Assembly: GCF_035918095.1 (NCBI RefSeq) | Contig: NZ_CP109137.1 | Span: forward strand, 2,420,001 to 2,484,000 | From: Streptomyces sp. NBC_01750 | GTDB taxonomy: Bacteria; Actinomycetota; Actinomycetes; Streptomycetales; Streptomycetaceae | Reading direction: 5' to 3' | DNA: 64,000 nt | Part shown: piece after piece, positions 52,856-62,683 of the stretch | Layout: each line of letters opens with the position of its first letter | Position numbering within the stretch: position 1 is the stretch's first letter | Position numbers and translations under genes: made by a program | The notes under the pieces: generated by a model | The model's database searches: none | What the model was told of the DNA's origin: nothing | What the model saw: only the letters and a program-made list of their open reading frames with translations

Positions 52856-53773
52856 TCACGACTGCTCGTGCAGTCCGAGATTCTCGTAGATCTCGAGCGT
52901 CGCCGTGGAGTTGTTGAGTGTAATGAAATGCAGACCGGGGACGCCCTCGGAGAGCAACCCGGCGCAGAACTCCGTCGCGAACTCGATGCCAATGGAGCGT
53001 ACAGCGGCGGGATCGTCCTTGACGGTGAGGATGCTCTCTTTGAGCTCGGGCGGGAACTCGGCATTACTGAGCTGCGCGAACCGTTCGAGCTGCTTGACGC
53101 TGGTGACCGGCATGATCTCCGGGATGATCGGGGTCGCGCAGCCCGCGGCCTCGACCCGGTCACGCAGCCGCAGATAGTCCTCGGGCTGGAAGAACATCTG
53201 TGTGATCGCGTAGTCGGCGCCGGCCCGGCACTTGTCGACGAAGTGCTGGATGTCGGTTTCCCAGTCCTCCGAGCGCGGGTGCATCTCGGGGAAGGCCGCG
53301 ACGCCGACGCAGAAGTCCCCGGACTCCTTGATCAACTGTACGAGCTCGGCGGCGTACCGCACACCGTCGGGGTGCTTGACCCACTCGCCCATGGGGTCGC
53401 CGGGCGGGTCGCCACGGACGGCGAGGATGTTGCGGATCCCCGCATCAGCGTATTGCCCGATCATGTTGCGCAGCTCGGCCACGGAGTGGTTCACCGCGGT
53501 GAGGTGCGCGACCGGGGTGAGCGTGGTGTCGGCGGCGATCTGCTGGGTGGCCTTGACCGTGCCGGCGCGCGTCGAGCCGCCGGCGCCGTAGGTCACCGAG
53601 ACGAAGTTGGGGGCCACTGCTTCTACCCTGCGCAGCGCGTTCCAGAGGTTCCGCTCGCCCTTCTCGGTCTTGGGCGCCCAGAACTCGAAAGAGTACGACG
53701 TTTTGCCGGTCGCGAGCAGCTCGCGCACCGTTCGTGCGCGATCCGTCCTGGTCGAAGCTGTACCGAGGGCCAT
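52856..53773 (-). CDS. metF: Methylenetetrahydrofolate reductase
   Basis: 305 aa from ATG 53773. A TIM-barrel flavoenzyme: [18 protein letters not shown] (with the key Glu), [32 protein letters not shown] and [13 protein letters not shown] are family motifs. It reduces 5,10-methylene-THF to 5-methyl-THF, feeding methionine synthesis. It is monocistronic, between the Tyr/Gln-rich protein gene and thiE, all on the minus strand. Confidence 0.96.
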   Translation of the reverse strand: MALGTASTRTDRARTVRELLATGKTSYSFEFWAPKTEKGERNLWNALRRVEAVAPNFVSVTYGAGGSTRAGTVKATQQIAADTTLTPVAHLTAVNHSVAELRNMIGQYADAGIRNILAVRGDPPGDPMGEWVKHPDGVRYAAELVQLIKESGDFCVGVAAFPEMHPRSEDWETDIQHFVDKCRAGADYAITQMFFQPEDYLRLRDRVEAAGCATPIIPEIMPVTSVKQLERFAQLSNAEFPPELKESILTVKDDPAAVRSIGIEFATEFCAGLLSEGVPGLHFITLNNSTATLEIYENLGLHEQS

Positions 53774-53840
53774 ACCCGCAGGTTAACCACGCCTCGCCGG
53801 TCACCCAACCGGATCACGGAAATATGCCGGTTTTGTCGGC

Positions 53841-54536
53841 CTACTGTCCACGCACTGTCCACCCCTCGGACACTTGGCCGGTCCGCTCCCCCGCACGCTC
53901 CCGCACGCGCTTCGCCAGCGCCGCTGTCGCCGCGGCCGGATCGCCGGCCTCGGTGATGGCCCGTACGACGACGATCCTGCGCGCGCCCGCGTCCAGCACC
54001 TCGTCCAGATTTCCGGCGTCTATCCCGCCGATCGCGAACCAGGGCCGGTCGGTCTCCAGCGCGGCCGCGTACCGCACCAGACCCAGTCCCGGGGCATACC
54101 GGCCGGGCTTGGTCGGGGTGGGCCAGCAGGGGCCCGTGCAGAAGTAGTCCACACCGGGCTCGGCGGCGGCCGCGTCCACCTCGGCCTCGGCGTGCGTCGA
54201 GCGGCCCATGAGCACCTCGCCACCGACGATCGCGCGGGCGGCCGGAACCGGCAGATCACCCTGTCCCAGATGCAGCACGTCGGAGCCGATGGCGTGCGCC
54301 ACATCGGCCCGGTCGTTCACGGCGAGCAGCCTGCCGTGCCTGCGGCAGGCGTCGGCGAAGACCTGGAGGTGATCCAGTTCCTCACCCGCTTCCATGCCCT
54401 TGTCCCGCAGCTGCACGATGTCGACCCCTGAGGCGAGCACGGCGTCGAGGAACTCCGCGAGGTCGCCCTGCTTCTTCCGGGCGTCCGTGCACAGATAGAG
54501 CCGGGCGTCGGACAGCTGCATACGGGCCGTGGACAT
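53841..54536 (-). CDS. thiE: Thiamine-phosphate synthase
   Basis: 231 aa from ATG 54536, with GGGGGG 7 nt upstream; an in-frame ATG at 54581 has none. TIM-barrel motifs are [44 protein letters not shown] (cited by its ends), [10 protein letters not shown], and [17 protein letters not shown], all typical of ThiE. It joins HMP-pyrophosphate and thiazole phosphate. It faces the thiO-thiS-thiG genes across about 2 kb. Unlike thiO, I do not find a TPP riboswitch immediately before it. Confidence 0.95.
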   Translation of the reverse strand: MSTARMQLSDARLYLCTDARKKQGDLAEFLDAVLASGVDIVQLRDKGMEAGEELDHLQVFADACRRHGRLLAVNDRADVAHAIGSDVLHLGQGDLPVPAARAIVGGEVLMGRSTHAEAEVDAAAAEPGVDYFCTGPCWPTPTKPGRYAPGLGLVRYAAALETDRPWFAIGGIDAGNLDEVLDAGARRIVVVRAITEAGDPAAATAALAKRVRERAGERTGQVSEGWTVRGQ

Positions 54537-54623
54537 GGCGGTTCCCCCCGATGGGTCGGCGGCGTACGGGCAGGGCGGCACTGCCCCCCGGCCCGCACAC
54601 CGCGTGTTGTTGTCGTCAGGACG

Positions 54624-54989
54624 TCAGACGGCGAGCGCCTGGGCCCGGCGCTTCACCTCCGTGCCGCGATTCTCGCTGAGCGCCTGCGCCGGCGTGCCGG
54701 GCAGGCTCGGGTCGGAGGTGAAGAGCCATTCCAGCATCTCTTCGTCGGTGAAGCCGTCGTCCCTCAGGAGCGTCAGGGTCCCTGCGAGACCCTTGACCAC
54801 CTTGTCGCCGTCGATGAAGGCGGCAGGCACCTGAAGCGCCCGGTTCTCACCACGGCGTACGGCGATCAGCTGGCCTTCCTTGACCAGCTGCCGGACGCGC
54901 GTCACCTCGACATCGAGCATTTCCGCGATGTCAGGAAGGTGGAGCCAGGCGGGGACGAGAGCATCGATCTTTGCGTCAATCTCGGTCAC
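54624..54989 (-). CDS. Rv2175c-family DNA-binding protein
   Basis: 121 aa from GTG 54989. A winged helix-turn-helix of the Rv2175c family: WLHLPDIAEMLDVEVTRVRQLVKEGQLIAVRRGENRALQVPA (cited by its ends), followed by a helical C-terminal half with GTLTLLRDDGFTDEEMLEWLF. In M. tuberculosis Rv2175c is adjacent to, and a substrate of, a Ser/Thr kinase (PknL). Here a PASTA kinase gene lies 4.3 kb away, so a similar regulatory link is possible. Its target genes are unknown. Transcribed towards thiE. Confidence 0.85.
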   Translation of the reverse strand: MTEIDAKIDALVPAWLHLPDIAEMLDVEVTRVRQLVKEGQLIAVRRGENRALQVPAAFIDGDKVVKGLAGTLTLLRDDGFTDEEMLEWLFTSDPSLPGTPAQALSENRGTEVKRRAQALAV

Positions 54990-55032
54990 AGGACAAGCGT
55001 GCCATCCCGGACTGACAGTCGGTAGCCGGGCC

Positions 55033-56268
55033 CTAGTCCGCCGCCGCCTTCAGAGGGACGGAGGGATCGGCTGCGCGTGCCGGATCCAGCCGGTTTCCGG
55101 ACAGGATGAGCTTGCGCCCTTGCGCCAGATCCCGGGCCCTGCCTACGGCGAGCAGCGCGACCAGAGCGCCGTCCCGCAGCCACAGCACCGACCAGGCCGC
55201 GCCCGCGGGATCGCCGCGCCACACCATCGTGTCGGCGGCCTCGTGATGGCCCGCGTACTGCACAAAGCGGCCGAACTGCTCGGACCAGAAGTACGGCACC
55301 GGGTCGTAGACCTCCGGTGGCTCCTGTCCCGGCGCGGCGCCGATGACATTGGCGGCGACCGTGCGCGGCCCCTGCAGGGCGTTGTCCCAGTGGTGCACGA
55401 GCAGCCGCCCGCCGTAGCGGCCGGACGGGAAGGAGGCGCAGTCCCCGACCGCGTACACATCGGGCAGCGAGGTGCGCAGATACGCGTCCGCGGCGATTGC
55501 GCCGTCCGGGCCCAGTGCGATGCCGGATCCGGCGAGCCAGGCGGTGGCGGGCCGGGCGCCGATGCCCACGACCACGGCGCCCGCCGGAAGCTGCCGGCCG
55601 TCGGCCAGGATCACCGAGCCGGGCTCGATGTCCGCCACGCGCGCGTGGGTGAGCAGTTCGACCCCGTACTCCGCGTACCAGTCGGCCATCGGGCCGGCGA
55701 CCTCGGCGGGCAGGGCTCCGGCCAGCGGACGCTCGGCGGCCTCGACGACGGTGACCGCGCAGCCCGCCTCGCGGGCGGCCGTCGCGAACTCCGCGCCGAT
55801 CCAGCCCGCGCCGACGACCACGATGTCGTGCTGCTCCGTGAGGACGGGGCGCAGCCGCGCGGCGTCGTCGAGGGTGCGCAGCAGATGAACGCCGGGAACG
55901 CCCACGGCGCCCGGCAGGCTGACCGGTTCCGCACCACTGGCGATGACCAGGTCGTCGTACGGGACCGGACCTGCCTCTGTGTCCAGCTCATGCGCCCCGG
56001 GCCGTACGCCGGTCACCTCGCAGCCCAGCCGCAGCTCGATGCCGAGCGCCTCGAAGTCGATGTCGAAAGCCGAGCCCTCCGCCTTGCCGAGCAGGATCGC
56101 CTTGGAGAGCGGGGGCCTGTCGTACGGCTGATGAGGTTCGGCACCGATCAGGGTGACAGGACCGGTGAAACCCTGCTCGCGCAGTGCCACCGCGGTCTGT
56201 ACACCGGCCATTCCCGCGCCGACGACGACCACGCGCCGCTGCCTCTGTGCTGTCTGCTGCTCGCTCAC
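55033..56268 (-). CDS. NAD(P)/FAD-dependent oxidoreductase (ferredoxin reductase-like)
   Basis: 411 aa from GTG 56268. Two Rossmann folds: FAD-binding VVVVGAGMAGVQTAVALRE and NAD-binding DIVVVGAGWIGAEFATAAREAG, with DVYAVGDCASF as the C-terminal FAD motif and PYDRPPLSKAIL typical of ferredoxin/putidaredoxin reductases. It probably passes electrons to a ferredoxin or Rieske protein; no partner is adjacent. It lies between the Rv2175c-like gene and a small hypothetical gene, all on the minus strand. Confidence 0.92.
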   Translation of the reverse strand: MSEQQTAQRQRRVVVVGAGMAGVQTAVALREQGFTGPVTLIGAEPHQPYDRPPLSKAILLGKAEGSAFDIDFEALGIELRLGCEVTGVRPGAHELDTEAGPVPYDDLVIASGAEPVSLPGAVGVPGVHLLRTLDDAARLRPVLTEQHDIVVVGAGWIGAEFATAAREAGCAVTVVEAAERPLAGALPAEVAGPMADWYAEYGVELLTHARVADIEPGSVILADGRQLPAGAVVVGIGARPATAWLAGSGIALGPDGAIAADAYLRTSLPDVYAVGDCASFPSGRYGGRLLVHHWDNALQGPRTVAANVIGAAPGQEPPEVYDPVPYFWSEQFGRFVQYAGHHEAADTMVWRGDPAGAAWSVLWLRDGALVALLAVGRARDLAQGRKLILSGNRLDPARAADPSVPLKAAAD

Positions 56269-56296
56269 CCGACAACCTTACGCACCTGACGGATCA

Positions 56297-56638
56297 TCAG
56301 GAAGGCAGTTGTTCGACGACGCTCGTCCCGCTGCCCTCCTGAGACTCCCATTCCCAGCTCTCCTCAAGCCGCAGCCGCCCGTCCTCGAGCTCGAGCACGG
56401 TGGAGACGCAGTGTCCTGAGGACGTCCCGCCGTCCGCCTTCAGCTGCACATAACGGAAGTCGAGCCGGTCGCCCTCCCTGGTGCCCACAAGATGGCCGCG
56501 GAGCACATCGCCGCCCTCGTACTCGGCCCAGATCCGGCCGTTCTCCTCGTGGTACGTGAACCGGGTCCGGGTCCCCACCTGGCCCGGAGCCTGGTCCACG
56601 ACCGGTGAGAGCACGAGATTGTCGAGCGACCCTGCCAC
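56297..56638 (-). CDS. Small beta-rich hypothetical protein
   Basis: 113 aa from GTG 56638, with GGGAG 8 nt upstream. The sequence alternates hydrophobic and polar residues with frequent Gly/Thr/Trp (FTYHEENGRIWAEYEGGDVLRGHLVG; GRLRLEESWEWESQEGSGTS), suggesting a small beta-barrel of the lipocalin/avidin-like kind. I cannot name a function. It is divergent from the thiO operon, 161 bp from thiO, and 28 bp upstream of the oxidoreductase gene, with which it may be co-transcribed. Confidence 0.75.
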   Translation of the reverse strand: MAGSLDNLVLSPVVDQAPGQVGTRTRFTYHEENGRIWAEYEGGDVLRGHLVGTREGDRLDFRYVQLKADGGTSSGHCVSTVLELEDGRLRLEESWEWESQEGSGTSVVEQLPS

Positions 56639-56693
56639 AGTGGCTGCTCCCTTACTGCGAGTTGGGGCCTGGGGTTAGGGTGGCCACCGTAAG

Positions 56694-56788
56694 GCACTCG
56701 CGGGAGTCCGGACGCACCGGGCTGAGAGGGAGGCTGGACGGCCTCCGACCGTACGAACCTGATCCGGGTCATGCCGGCGAAGGGAGGG
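56694..56788 (+). promoter_or_regulatory. Thiamine pyrophosphate (THI-box) riboswitch
   Basis: The THI element is clear: GGGCTGAGAGGG (56719-56730) contains the CUGAGA pyrimidine-sensor core, and GACCGTACGAACCTGATCC with GGGTCATGCCGGCGAAGGGA downstream forms the pyrophosphate-sensor arm. The element lies directly upstream of thiO, with the Shine-Dalgarno AGGGAGG at 56781-56787 adjoining its 3' end. TPP would hide the ribosome-binding site and shut off translation; a transcriptional terminator is not evident. Confidence 0.93.
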
Positions 56789-56799
56789 GCTGGACGCCC

Positions 56800-57957
56800 A
56801 TGTCGCGTACCTCAGACGTCCTCGTTGTCGGGGGCGGAATCATCGGCCTGGTCACGGCCTGGCGTGCGGCGCAGCGCGGGCTGCGGGTCACGGTCGCGGA
56901 TCCGGAGCCCGGCGGCGGTGCCGCGCAGGTCGCGGCGGGCATGCTCGCCGCCGTCACCGAACTGCACTACGGCGAGCAGACGCTGCTCGCCCTCAATCTG
57001 GAATCCGCACGGCGCTATCCCTCCTTCGTCGCCGAGCTGGAGGAGGCGAGCGGGCAGTCCGTCGGCTATCGCGCCTGTGGCACGCTCGCCGTCGCGCTCG
57101 ACGCCGACGATCGCGCGCATCTTCGTGAACTGCACGCCCTGCAGCGTCAGTCCGGCCTGGAGTCGGAGTGGCTGGCGGGGCGCGAATGCCGCCGACTCGA
57201 GCCGATGCTCGCACCCGGCGTGCGCGGGGGTCTGCGGGTGGACGGCGACCACCAGGTCGATCCGCGGCGGCTGGCCGCAGCGCTGGTGGCGGCCTGCGAG
57301 CGGGCCGGGGTGGTCTTCCACCGCGGCTGGGCCGAGCGGCTGTCGGTGGTACGGGACCGGGCGGCCGGAGTCGTACTGACGGACGGCAGCGAGCTCACCG
57401 CGGACCAGGTGGTGCTGGCGTGCGGCAGTCTGAGCGGCAGGCTCGGCGGGGTACCGGCGGATGTGCTGCCGCCGGTACGGCCGGTGAAGGGCCAGGTACT
57501 GCGGCTGACCGTGCCCCGCGCGTACGCACCGTTCCTCTCCCGGACCGTGCGGGCCATGGTGCGCGGCAGCGACGTCTATCTGGTGCCTCGCGAGAACGGC
57601 GAGCTGGTCATAGGCGCGACCAGCGAGGAGCTCGGCTGGGACACCACGGTGACGGCAGGCGGGGTGTACGAGCTGCTGCGCGACGCTCACGAGCTGGTGC
57701 CCGGCATCACCGAGCTGCCGCTCACCGAGACCCGCGCCGGGCTGCGCCCCGGCTCTCCCGACAATGCGCCGCTGCTCGGACCGACGGCCCTGCCGGGCCT
57801 GCATCTGGCCACCGGCCACCACCGCAACGGGGTGCTGCTCACACCCGTCACCGGCGATGTGATGGCCACGGTGCTGGTCACCGGCGGGCTGCCGGACGAG
57901 GCCCGCCCCTTCACTCCTCGCCGCTTCTCCCCCGTACCGCAGGAGCAGCCCGCATGA
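56800..57957 (+). CDS. thiO: Glycine oxidase ThiO
   Basis: 385 aa from ATG 56800, with AGGGAGG upstream at the end of the riboswitch. An FAD-binding GxGxxG motif SDVLVVGGGIIGLVTAWRAAQRG, an R-x-C-G-like segment YRACGTL, and the C-terminal LGPTALPGLHLATGHHRNGVLLTP fit D-amino acid oxidase/ThiO. It oxidises glycine to dehydroglycine for the thiazole moiety of thiamine in aerobes. Its stop overlaps thiS as ATGA. Confidence 0.95.
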   Translation: MSRTSDVLVVGGGIIGLVTAWRAAQRGLRVTVADPEPGGGAAQVAAGMLAAVTELHYGEQTLLALNLESARRYPSFVAELEEASGQSVGYRACGTLAVALDADDRAHLRELHALQRQSGLESEWLAGRECRRLEPMLAPGVRGGLRVDGDHQVDPRRLAAALVAACERAGVVFHRGWAERLSVVRDRAAGVVLTDGSELTADQVVLACGSLSGRLGGVPADVLPPVRPVKGQVLRLTVPRAYAPFLSRTVRAMVRGSDVYLVPRENGELVIGATSEELGWDTTVTAGGVYELLRDAHELVPGITELPLTETRAGLRPGSPDNAPLLGPTALPGLHLATGHHRNGVLLTPVTGDVMATVLVTGGLPDEARPFTPRRFSPVPQEQPA

Positions 57958-58178
57958 ACGTCCCCGTGTCGCTCACCATCACCGTCTCCGTCAACGGCGA
58001 GACGCGCGAGCTCGCCACCGGCACCACGCTGGATGCCCTGGTCACCGCCCTCACCGCCGCCCGGTCGGGAGTCGCCGCCGCCGTCAACGAGACGGTCGTC
58101 CCGCGCAGCCGGTGGACCGGCACACGGCTCGGCGACGGCGACCGCGTCGAAGTCCTCACCGCAGTGCAGGGAGGCTGA
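57954..58178 (+). CDS. thiS: Sulfur-carrier protein ThiS
   Basis: 74 aa from ATG 57954, overlapping the thiO stop. A small beta-grasp protein of ubiquitin-like fold (VSVNGETRELATGTTLDALVTAL; VAAAVNETVVPRSRW; DGDRVEVLTAVQGG) ending in the Gly-Gly that is adenylated and thiocarboxylated. It supplies sulfur to ThiG for thiazole formation. thiG starts 6 nt after its stop. Confidence 0.94.
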   Translation: MNVPVSLTITVSVNGETRELATGTTLDALVTALTAARSGVAAAVNETVVPRSRWTGTRLGDGDRVEVLTAVQGG

Positions 58179-58979
<801 letters not shown>

Positions 58980-58984
58980 CCTGC

Positions 58985-59005
58985 GGGGGGCGTTTCGCCC
59001 ACCCC
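58985..59005 (+). terminator. Possible terminator after thiG
   Basis: GGGGGGCG and CGCCCACCCC pair with one bulged A around TTT, starting 5 nt after the thiG stop. Confidence 0.5.
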
Positions 59006-59045
59006 GCCCTGCCCGTGACGGGGGCTGCGTCCCGGACCCCTGGAC

Positions 59046-59130
59046 GCCCTCCGGGCATGTGTCCTCAATCGCCGGAAGGCCGAATGTTGCCCCGGGCGCT
59101 CCGGGCGTGTTCTCCATCACCGGACGGGCT
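59046..59130 (+). repeat. Dispersed intergenic repeat elements before the kinase gene
   Basis: CGCCCTCCGGGCATGTGTCCTCAATCGCCGGAAGG (given by its ends, 59046-59083) resembles CGCCCTTCGGGCGTTGTCCTCAGTCGCCGGACGG at 17122-17155. A second partial unit (GGGCGTGTTCTCCATCACCGGACGGGCTG) follows at 59104-59131. These are typical Streptomyces intergenic repeats and not coding. The rest of the gap up to 59264 shows no gene. Confidence 0.65.
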
Positions 59131-59251
59131 GCATCCTCGGCCGAGGAATGCGCTCCGGAGCGAGTCCCGGGAAGGCCCGGCGCTGTCACAGCTCGGCTGC
59201 AGTACGGCCCCGGTCCCGCCCCGGGGCGTCGGGGCTGTCCGCGGTGGCTCG

Positions 59252-59257
59252 TAGACT
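59252..59257 (+). promoter_or_regulatory. Candidate -10 box of the kinase gene
   Basis: TAGACT lies 7 nt before the GTG start, with no Shine-Dalgarno between, suggesting a leaderless transcript. No convincing -35 element is seen. Confidence 0.4.
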
Positions 59258-59264
59258 CTCCCGC

Positions 59265-61217
59265 GTGGATACGACCCTCAAGGACCCCCTCGTCGGGCAT
59301 GTGCTCGACGGCCGCTACCGCGTCGACGCGCGCATCGCCGTCGGCGGGATGGCCACGGTCTACCGGGCCGTCGACACCCGGCTGGACCGGGTGCTCGCGC
59401 TCAAGGTGATGCATCCCGCCCTCGCCACCGACGCCTCCTTCGTGGAGCGCTTCATCCGCGAGGCCAAGTCCGTGGCGCACCTCGCCCACCCCAATGTGGT
59501 GGGGGTCTTCGACCAGGGCGCCGATGGCGCGTACGTCTATCTGGCGATGGAGTACGTCGCGGGCTGCACGCTGCGCGACGTACTGCGCGAGCGCGGGGCG
59601 CTCCAGCCGCGGGCCGCGCTCGACATCATGGAGCCCGTGCTGGCCGCGCTCGGCGCCGCGCACCGGGCAGGTTTCGTGCACCGGGACATGAAGCCGGAGA
59701 ACGTGCTGATAGGTGACGACGGCCGGGTCAAGGTCGCCGACTTCGGTCTGGTACGGGCCGTGGGCTCCGTCACCAGCACCACCGGCACGGTGCTCGGCAC
59801 GGTCTCCTATCTCGCTCCCGAGCAGATCGAGTACGGCACAGCCGACACCCGCGCCGATGTGTACGCCTGCGGGGTCGTCCTCTACGAGATGCTCACCGGC
59901 GCCAAGCCGCACACCGGCGACACCCCGGGCCAGGTCCTCTTCCAGCATCTGAACGAAGACGTTCCGGCGCCTTCCGCACTCGTCCCCGGGCTTGCCGTCG
60001 AGCTCGACGAGCTGGTGGCGAGCGCCACCGCCCGTAACCCCGAGGTCCGACCGGACGACGCGGTGGCGCTGCTCGCGCACGTCCGCGAGGCCCGTGCGGA
60101 GCTCGGTGACGAGCAGTTGGACCTGGTGCCGCCCCAGGCGCACACCGAGGAGCAGGCACAGGACCGGTCCGGGGAGCGGCGCACGGACGAGGTCCCCGAC
60201 TCCGAGGACCGTACGAGCGTGATCCCGCGTGTGCTCCCGCGCGAGGAGCCGGAGGTCAACCGCACATCCCGGCTGGCGATGCCCCCGGCTCCGCCGCGCC
60301 CCCCGGAGCAGTCCGGTCGGCGCGCCATCCCCCGGCGCGGCATCCTCGCGCTGGTGGTCGCGCTGTTCCTGCTCCTCGGCGTGGGCGCCGGCGTCTGGTA
60401 CATCAACTCCGGGCAGTTCACCCGTGTCCCTGCCCTGATCGGCAAGACCGAGAAGGACGCCAGGCAGGAGCTGAACGCCGCCGGCCTGGACGTGAAGAAG
60501 GTCCGCTTCGACTTCAGCGAGACGGTCAAGCGCGGCACGGTCATCAACAGCGACCCCGCGACCAACGAGCGCATCCGCGGCAATGGCTCGGTGACCATCG
60601 TCGTCTCGCGCGGCCCGGAGATCGTCAAGGTCCCCGAGCTCAAGGGCAAGCCGCTCGCCAAGGCCGAGCGCGAGCTGAAAAAACTCGGCCTCGCCCCGGG
60701 AGTGGTGACGAAGACGTTCAGCGAGGAGATCGCGCAGGGCTCGGTGATCAGCACGGACCCGGAGGCCGGGACCGGGCGCAGCCCCGATTCCGCGGTCGCC
60801 CTCGTCGTCAGCAAGGGCGCTCCGATCGATGTCCCCGGCGTGAGGGGCGATTCGCTTCAGGACGCCACCAGCGAGCTCGAAGCTGCCGGGTTCAAGGTCA
60901 AGGTCGCCTCCGGACAGATCAACTCCCCGGAGGAGGCGGGCTCCGTCGCCGAGCAGTCCGCGGCCGAGGGCACTCAGCTGGCCCGCGGCGACACGATCAC
61001 TCTGACGGTCTCCAAGGGCCCGCGGATGATCGACGTGCCCGATGTGGTCGGCAAGAAGGTCGATGAGGCCACGAGCAAGCTCGAGGCGGCCGGCTTCGAG
61101 GTCAAGGTCGAGAAGAACTTCCCGTTCCTCGGCGACAAGGTCGAGAGCCAGTCGGTGGCGGGCGGCGGTCAGGCCCCCGAAGGCAGTACGATCATCATCA
61201 AAACCAAGGGACTGTAG
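59265..61217 (+). CDS. PASTA-domain Ser/Thr protein kinase (PknB-like)
   Basis: 650 aa from GTG 59265. The kinase domain (about 17-275) has the glycine loop RIAVGGMATVYRA, catalytic Lys47 (LALKVM), HRDMKPEN with Asp141, DFG at 159-161, and APEQ. A charged juxtamembrane segment leads to one helix (about 362-384), then four extracellular PASTA repeats (about 388-650), each with a VPxLxGK-like start. PASTA domains bind muropeptides or lipid II, so the kinase can sense wall status and phosphorylate division and wall proteins, DivIVA being a known substrate type. Adjacent to nfo, with no operon partner. Confidence 0.95.
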   Translation: MDTTLKDPLVGHVLDGRYRVDARIAVGGMATVYRAVDTRLDRVLALKVMHPALATDASFVERFIREAKSVAHLAHPNVVGVFDQGADGAYVYLAMEYVAGCTLRDVLRERGALQPRAALDIMEPVLAALGAAHRAGFVHRDMKPENVLIGDDGRVKVADFGLVRAVGSVTSTTGTVLGTVSYLAPEQIEYGTADTRADVYACGVVLYEMLTGAKPHTGDTPGQVLFQHLNEDVPAPSALVPGLAVELDELVASATARNPEVRPDDAVALLAHVREARAELGDEQLDLVPPQAHTEEQAQDRSGERRTDEVPDSEDRTSVIPRVLPREEPEVNRTSRLAMPPAPPRPPEQSGRRAIPRRGILALVVALFLLLGVGAGVWYINSGQFTRVPALIGKTEKDARQELNAAGLDVKKVRFDFSETVKRGTVINSDPATNERIRGNGSVTIVVSRGPEIVKVPELKGKPLAKAERELKKLGLAPGVVTKTFSEEIAQGSVISTDPEAGTGRSPDSAVALVVSKGAPIDVPGVRGDSLQDATSELEAAGFKVKVASGQINSPEEAGSVAEQSAAEGTQLARGDTITLTVSKGPRMIDVPDVVGKKVDEATSKLEAAGFEVKVEKNFPFLGDKVESQSVAGGGQAPEGSTIIIKTKGL

Positions 61218-61222
61218 TTCTG

Positions 61223-62071
61223 ATGCGCAACCCCGTCGGCGGCCATGTCCCCGTGGCGGGCGGCCTCGCCACGACCGGTCTCGGCTACGCCCGTGAGCTG
61301 GAGGCGGAGACGGTCCAGGTCTTCGTCGCCAATCCGCGCGGCTGGGCGACGCCCACCGGAAACCCGGCGCAGGACGAGCAGTTCCGCAGGGAGTGCGCGG
61401 CCGAGGGGATCTCGGCGTACGTCCATGCGCCTTATCTGATCAACTTCGGCTCGCACACCGAGGCGACCGTCGAGAAGTCCGTGGAATCCCTGCGGCACTC
61501 GCTGCGCCGGGGCCGGGAGATCGGCGCGCTGGGTGTGGTGGTGCACACCGGCTCGGCGACCGGCGGCCGTTCCCGCGAGCTGGCGCTGGCGCAGGTACGG
61601 GAGCGGATACTGCCGCTGCTCGAGGAGCTGACGCACGACGACGACCCGTTCCTGCTGCTGGAGTCGACGGCAGGACAGGGCTCGTCGCTCTGCTCGAGGA
61701 CCTGGGACTTCGGCCCGTACTTCGAGGCGCTGGACTTCCATCCCAAGCTGGGCGTCTGTCTGGACACCTGCCACATCTTCGCGGCCGGGCACGATCTCGC
61801 CGGCCCGCACGGGATGGCGCAGACTCTGGATCTGCTGGTGGACACGGTCGGCGAGGGGCGGCTGAAGCTGATCCATGCCAATGACTCCAAGGATGTGGCC
61901 GGTGCCCGCAAGGACCGCCACGAGAACATTGGCTCCGGCCACATCGGCGTGGAGCCGTTCCGGGAGCTGATGCGGCACCCGTCGACCGAGGGCATACCGC
62001 TGATCACCGAGACGCCCGGAGGCCGGGAAGGGCACGCGGCGGATGTGGCGCTGCTGAAGAAACTCCGCTGA
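61223..62071 (+). CDS. nfo: Deoxyribonuclease IV (AP endonuclease)
   Basis: 282 aa from ATG 61223, 5 nt after the kinase stop. The AP-endonuclease-2 TIM-barrel family signature is clear: VGGHVPVAGGL at the start, VHAPYLINFGS, LLLESTAGQGSSLC, LGVCLDTCHIFAAGHDL, KLIHANDSKDVAGARKDRHENIGSGHIG and LITETPG, giving the trinuclear zinc ligands. It cuts 5' of abasic sites in base-excision repair. Close spacing to the kinase suggests read-through. Confidence 0.95.
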   Translation: MRNPVGGHVPVAGGLATTGLGYARELEAETVQVFVANPRGWATPTGNPAQDEQFRRECAAEGISAYVHAPYLINFGSHTEATVEKSVESLRHSLRRGREIGALGVVVHTGSATGGRSRELALAQVRERILPLLEELTHDDDPFLLLESTAGQGSSLCSRTWDFGPYFEALDFHPKLGVCLDTCHIFAAGHDLAGPHGMAQTLDLLVDTVGEGRLKLIHANDSKDVAGARKDRHENIGSGHIGVEPFRELMRHPSTEGIPLITETPGGREGHAADVALLKKLR

Positions 62072-62087
62072 GGGACCTCCATCGGGA

Positions 62088-62104
62088 ATACCCCCCAGGG
62101 GTAT
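62088..62104 (+). promoter_or_regulatory. CsoR-like copper operator
   Basis: ATACCCC-CCA-GGGGTAT is a perfect 7-bp inverted repeat with 3-nt spacer, 51 nt upstream of the DUF4396 ATG. It closely matches the palindrome recognised by the CsoR family of Cu(I) sensors. It would also overlap the promoter (GGGTATACGGT could be a -10 region). Confidence 0.75.
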
Positions 62105-62154
62105 ACGGTTTCTTGCTGTCGACAGGAACCGCCATCTGACTCCGGGGGCTTCTC

Positions 62155-62658
62155 ATGCAGCACGACACCCACACCGCGCCCGCTCACCACACCCACGAAG
62201 AGCACCCGCACGACATCGGCAGGGTCAGCTGGTCCATGGCAGCCCGGGCAACCCTCCACTGCCTCACCGGCTGCGCCATCGGCGAGGTCCTGGGGATGGT
62301 GCTCGGCACCGCGTTCGGCTGGGGAAATGCGCCGACGATGATCCTGGCGATCGTGCTGGCGTTCTTCTTCGGCTACTCACTCACACTGCGCGGCGTCCTC
62401 AAGGCCGGCGTCGGCTTCGGTACCGCGGTCCGGGTGGCACTGGCCGCCGACACCCTGTCCATCGCCGTGATGGAACTGATCGACAACGGCGTGATCGCGC
62501 TCTGGCCGAACGCCATGGACGCGCATCTCTCGGACGCGCTGTTCTGGGGCGCCCTCGCCGCCTCACTCGTCCTCGCCTTTGTGGTCACCACACCCGTCAA
62601 CAAGTGGATGATCGGCCGCGGCAGGGGCCACGCGGTGGCCCACCGGTACCACCATTGA
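62155..62658 (+). CDS. DUF4396 membrane protein with His-rich N-terminus
   Basis: 167 aa from ATG 62155. The first 20 residues carry eight His (MQHDTHTAPAHHTHEEHPHD), a typical metal-binding patch. About four membrane helices follow (29-48, 55-75, 87-105, 128-148) with the DUF4396 features HCLTGCAIGEVLGM and FFFGYSLTLRG; the tail ends in RYHH. Cys37/Cys41 and His residues near the first helix could also bind metal. The CsoR-like box upstream suggests copper-inducible expression and a role in copper handling (inference). Confidence 0.88.
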   Translation: MQHDTHTAPAHHTHEEHPHDIGRVSWSMAARATLHCLTGCAIGEVLGMVLGTAFGWGNAPTMILAIVLAFFFGYSLTLRGVLKAGVGFGTAVRVALAADTLSIAVMELIDNGVIALWPNAMDAHLSDALFWGALAASLVLAFVVTTPVNKWMIGRGRGHAVAHRYHH

Positions 62659-62683
62659 CCAGCACCAGCACCAGCACCAGGAC
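62659..62683 (+). repeat. CCAGCA hexanucleotide repeat
   Basis: About three and a half copies of CCAGCA occur between the convergent DUF4396 and molybdoenzyme stops. No terminator hairpin is seen here. Confidence 0.6.

Noticed and set aside
53841..54623. A TPP riboswitch expected before thiE
   Set aside because: No CUGAGA core or second sensor arm was found between 54537 and 54623 on the minus strand.
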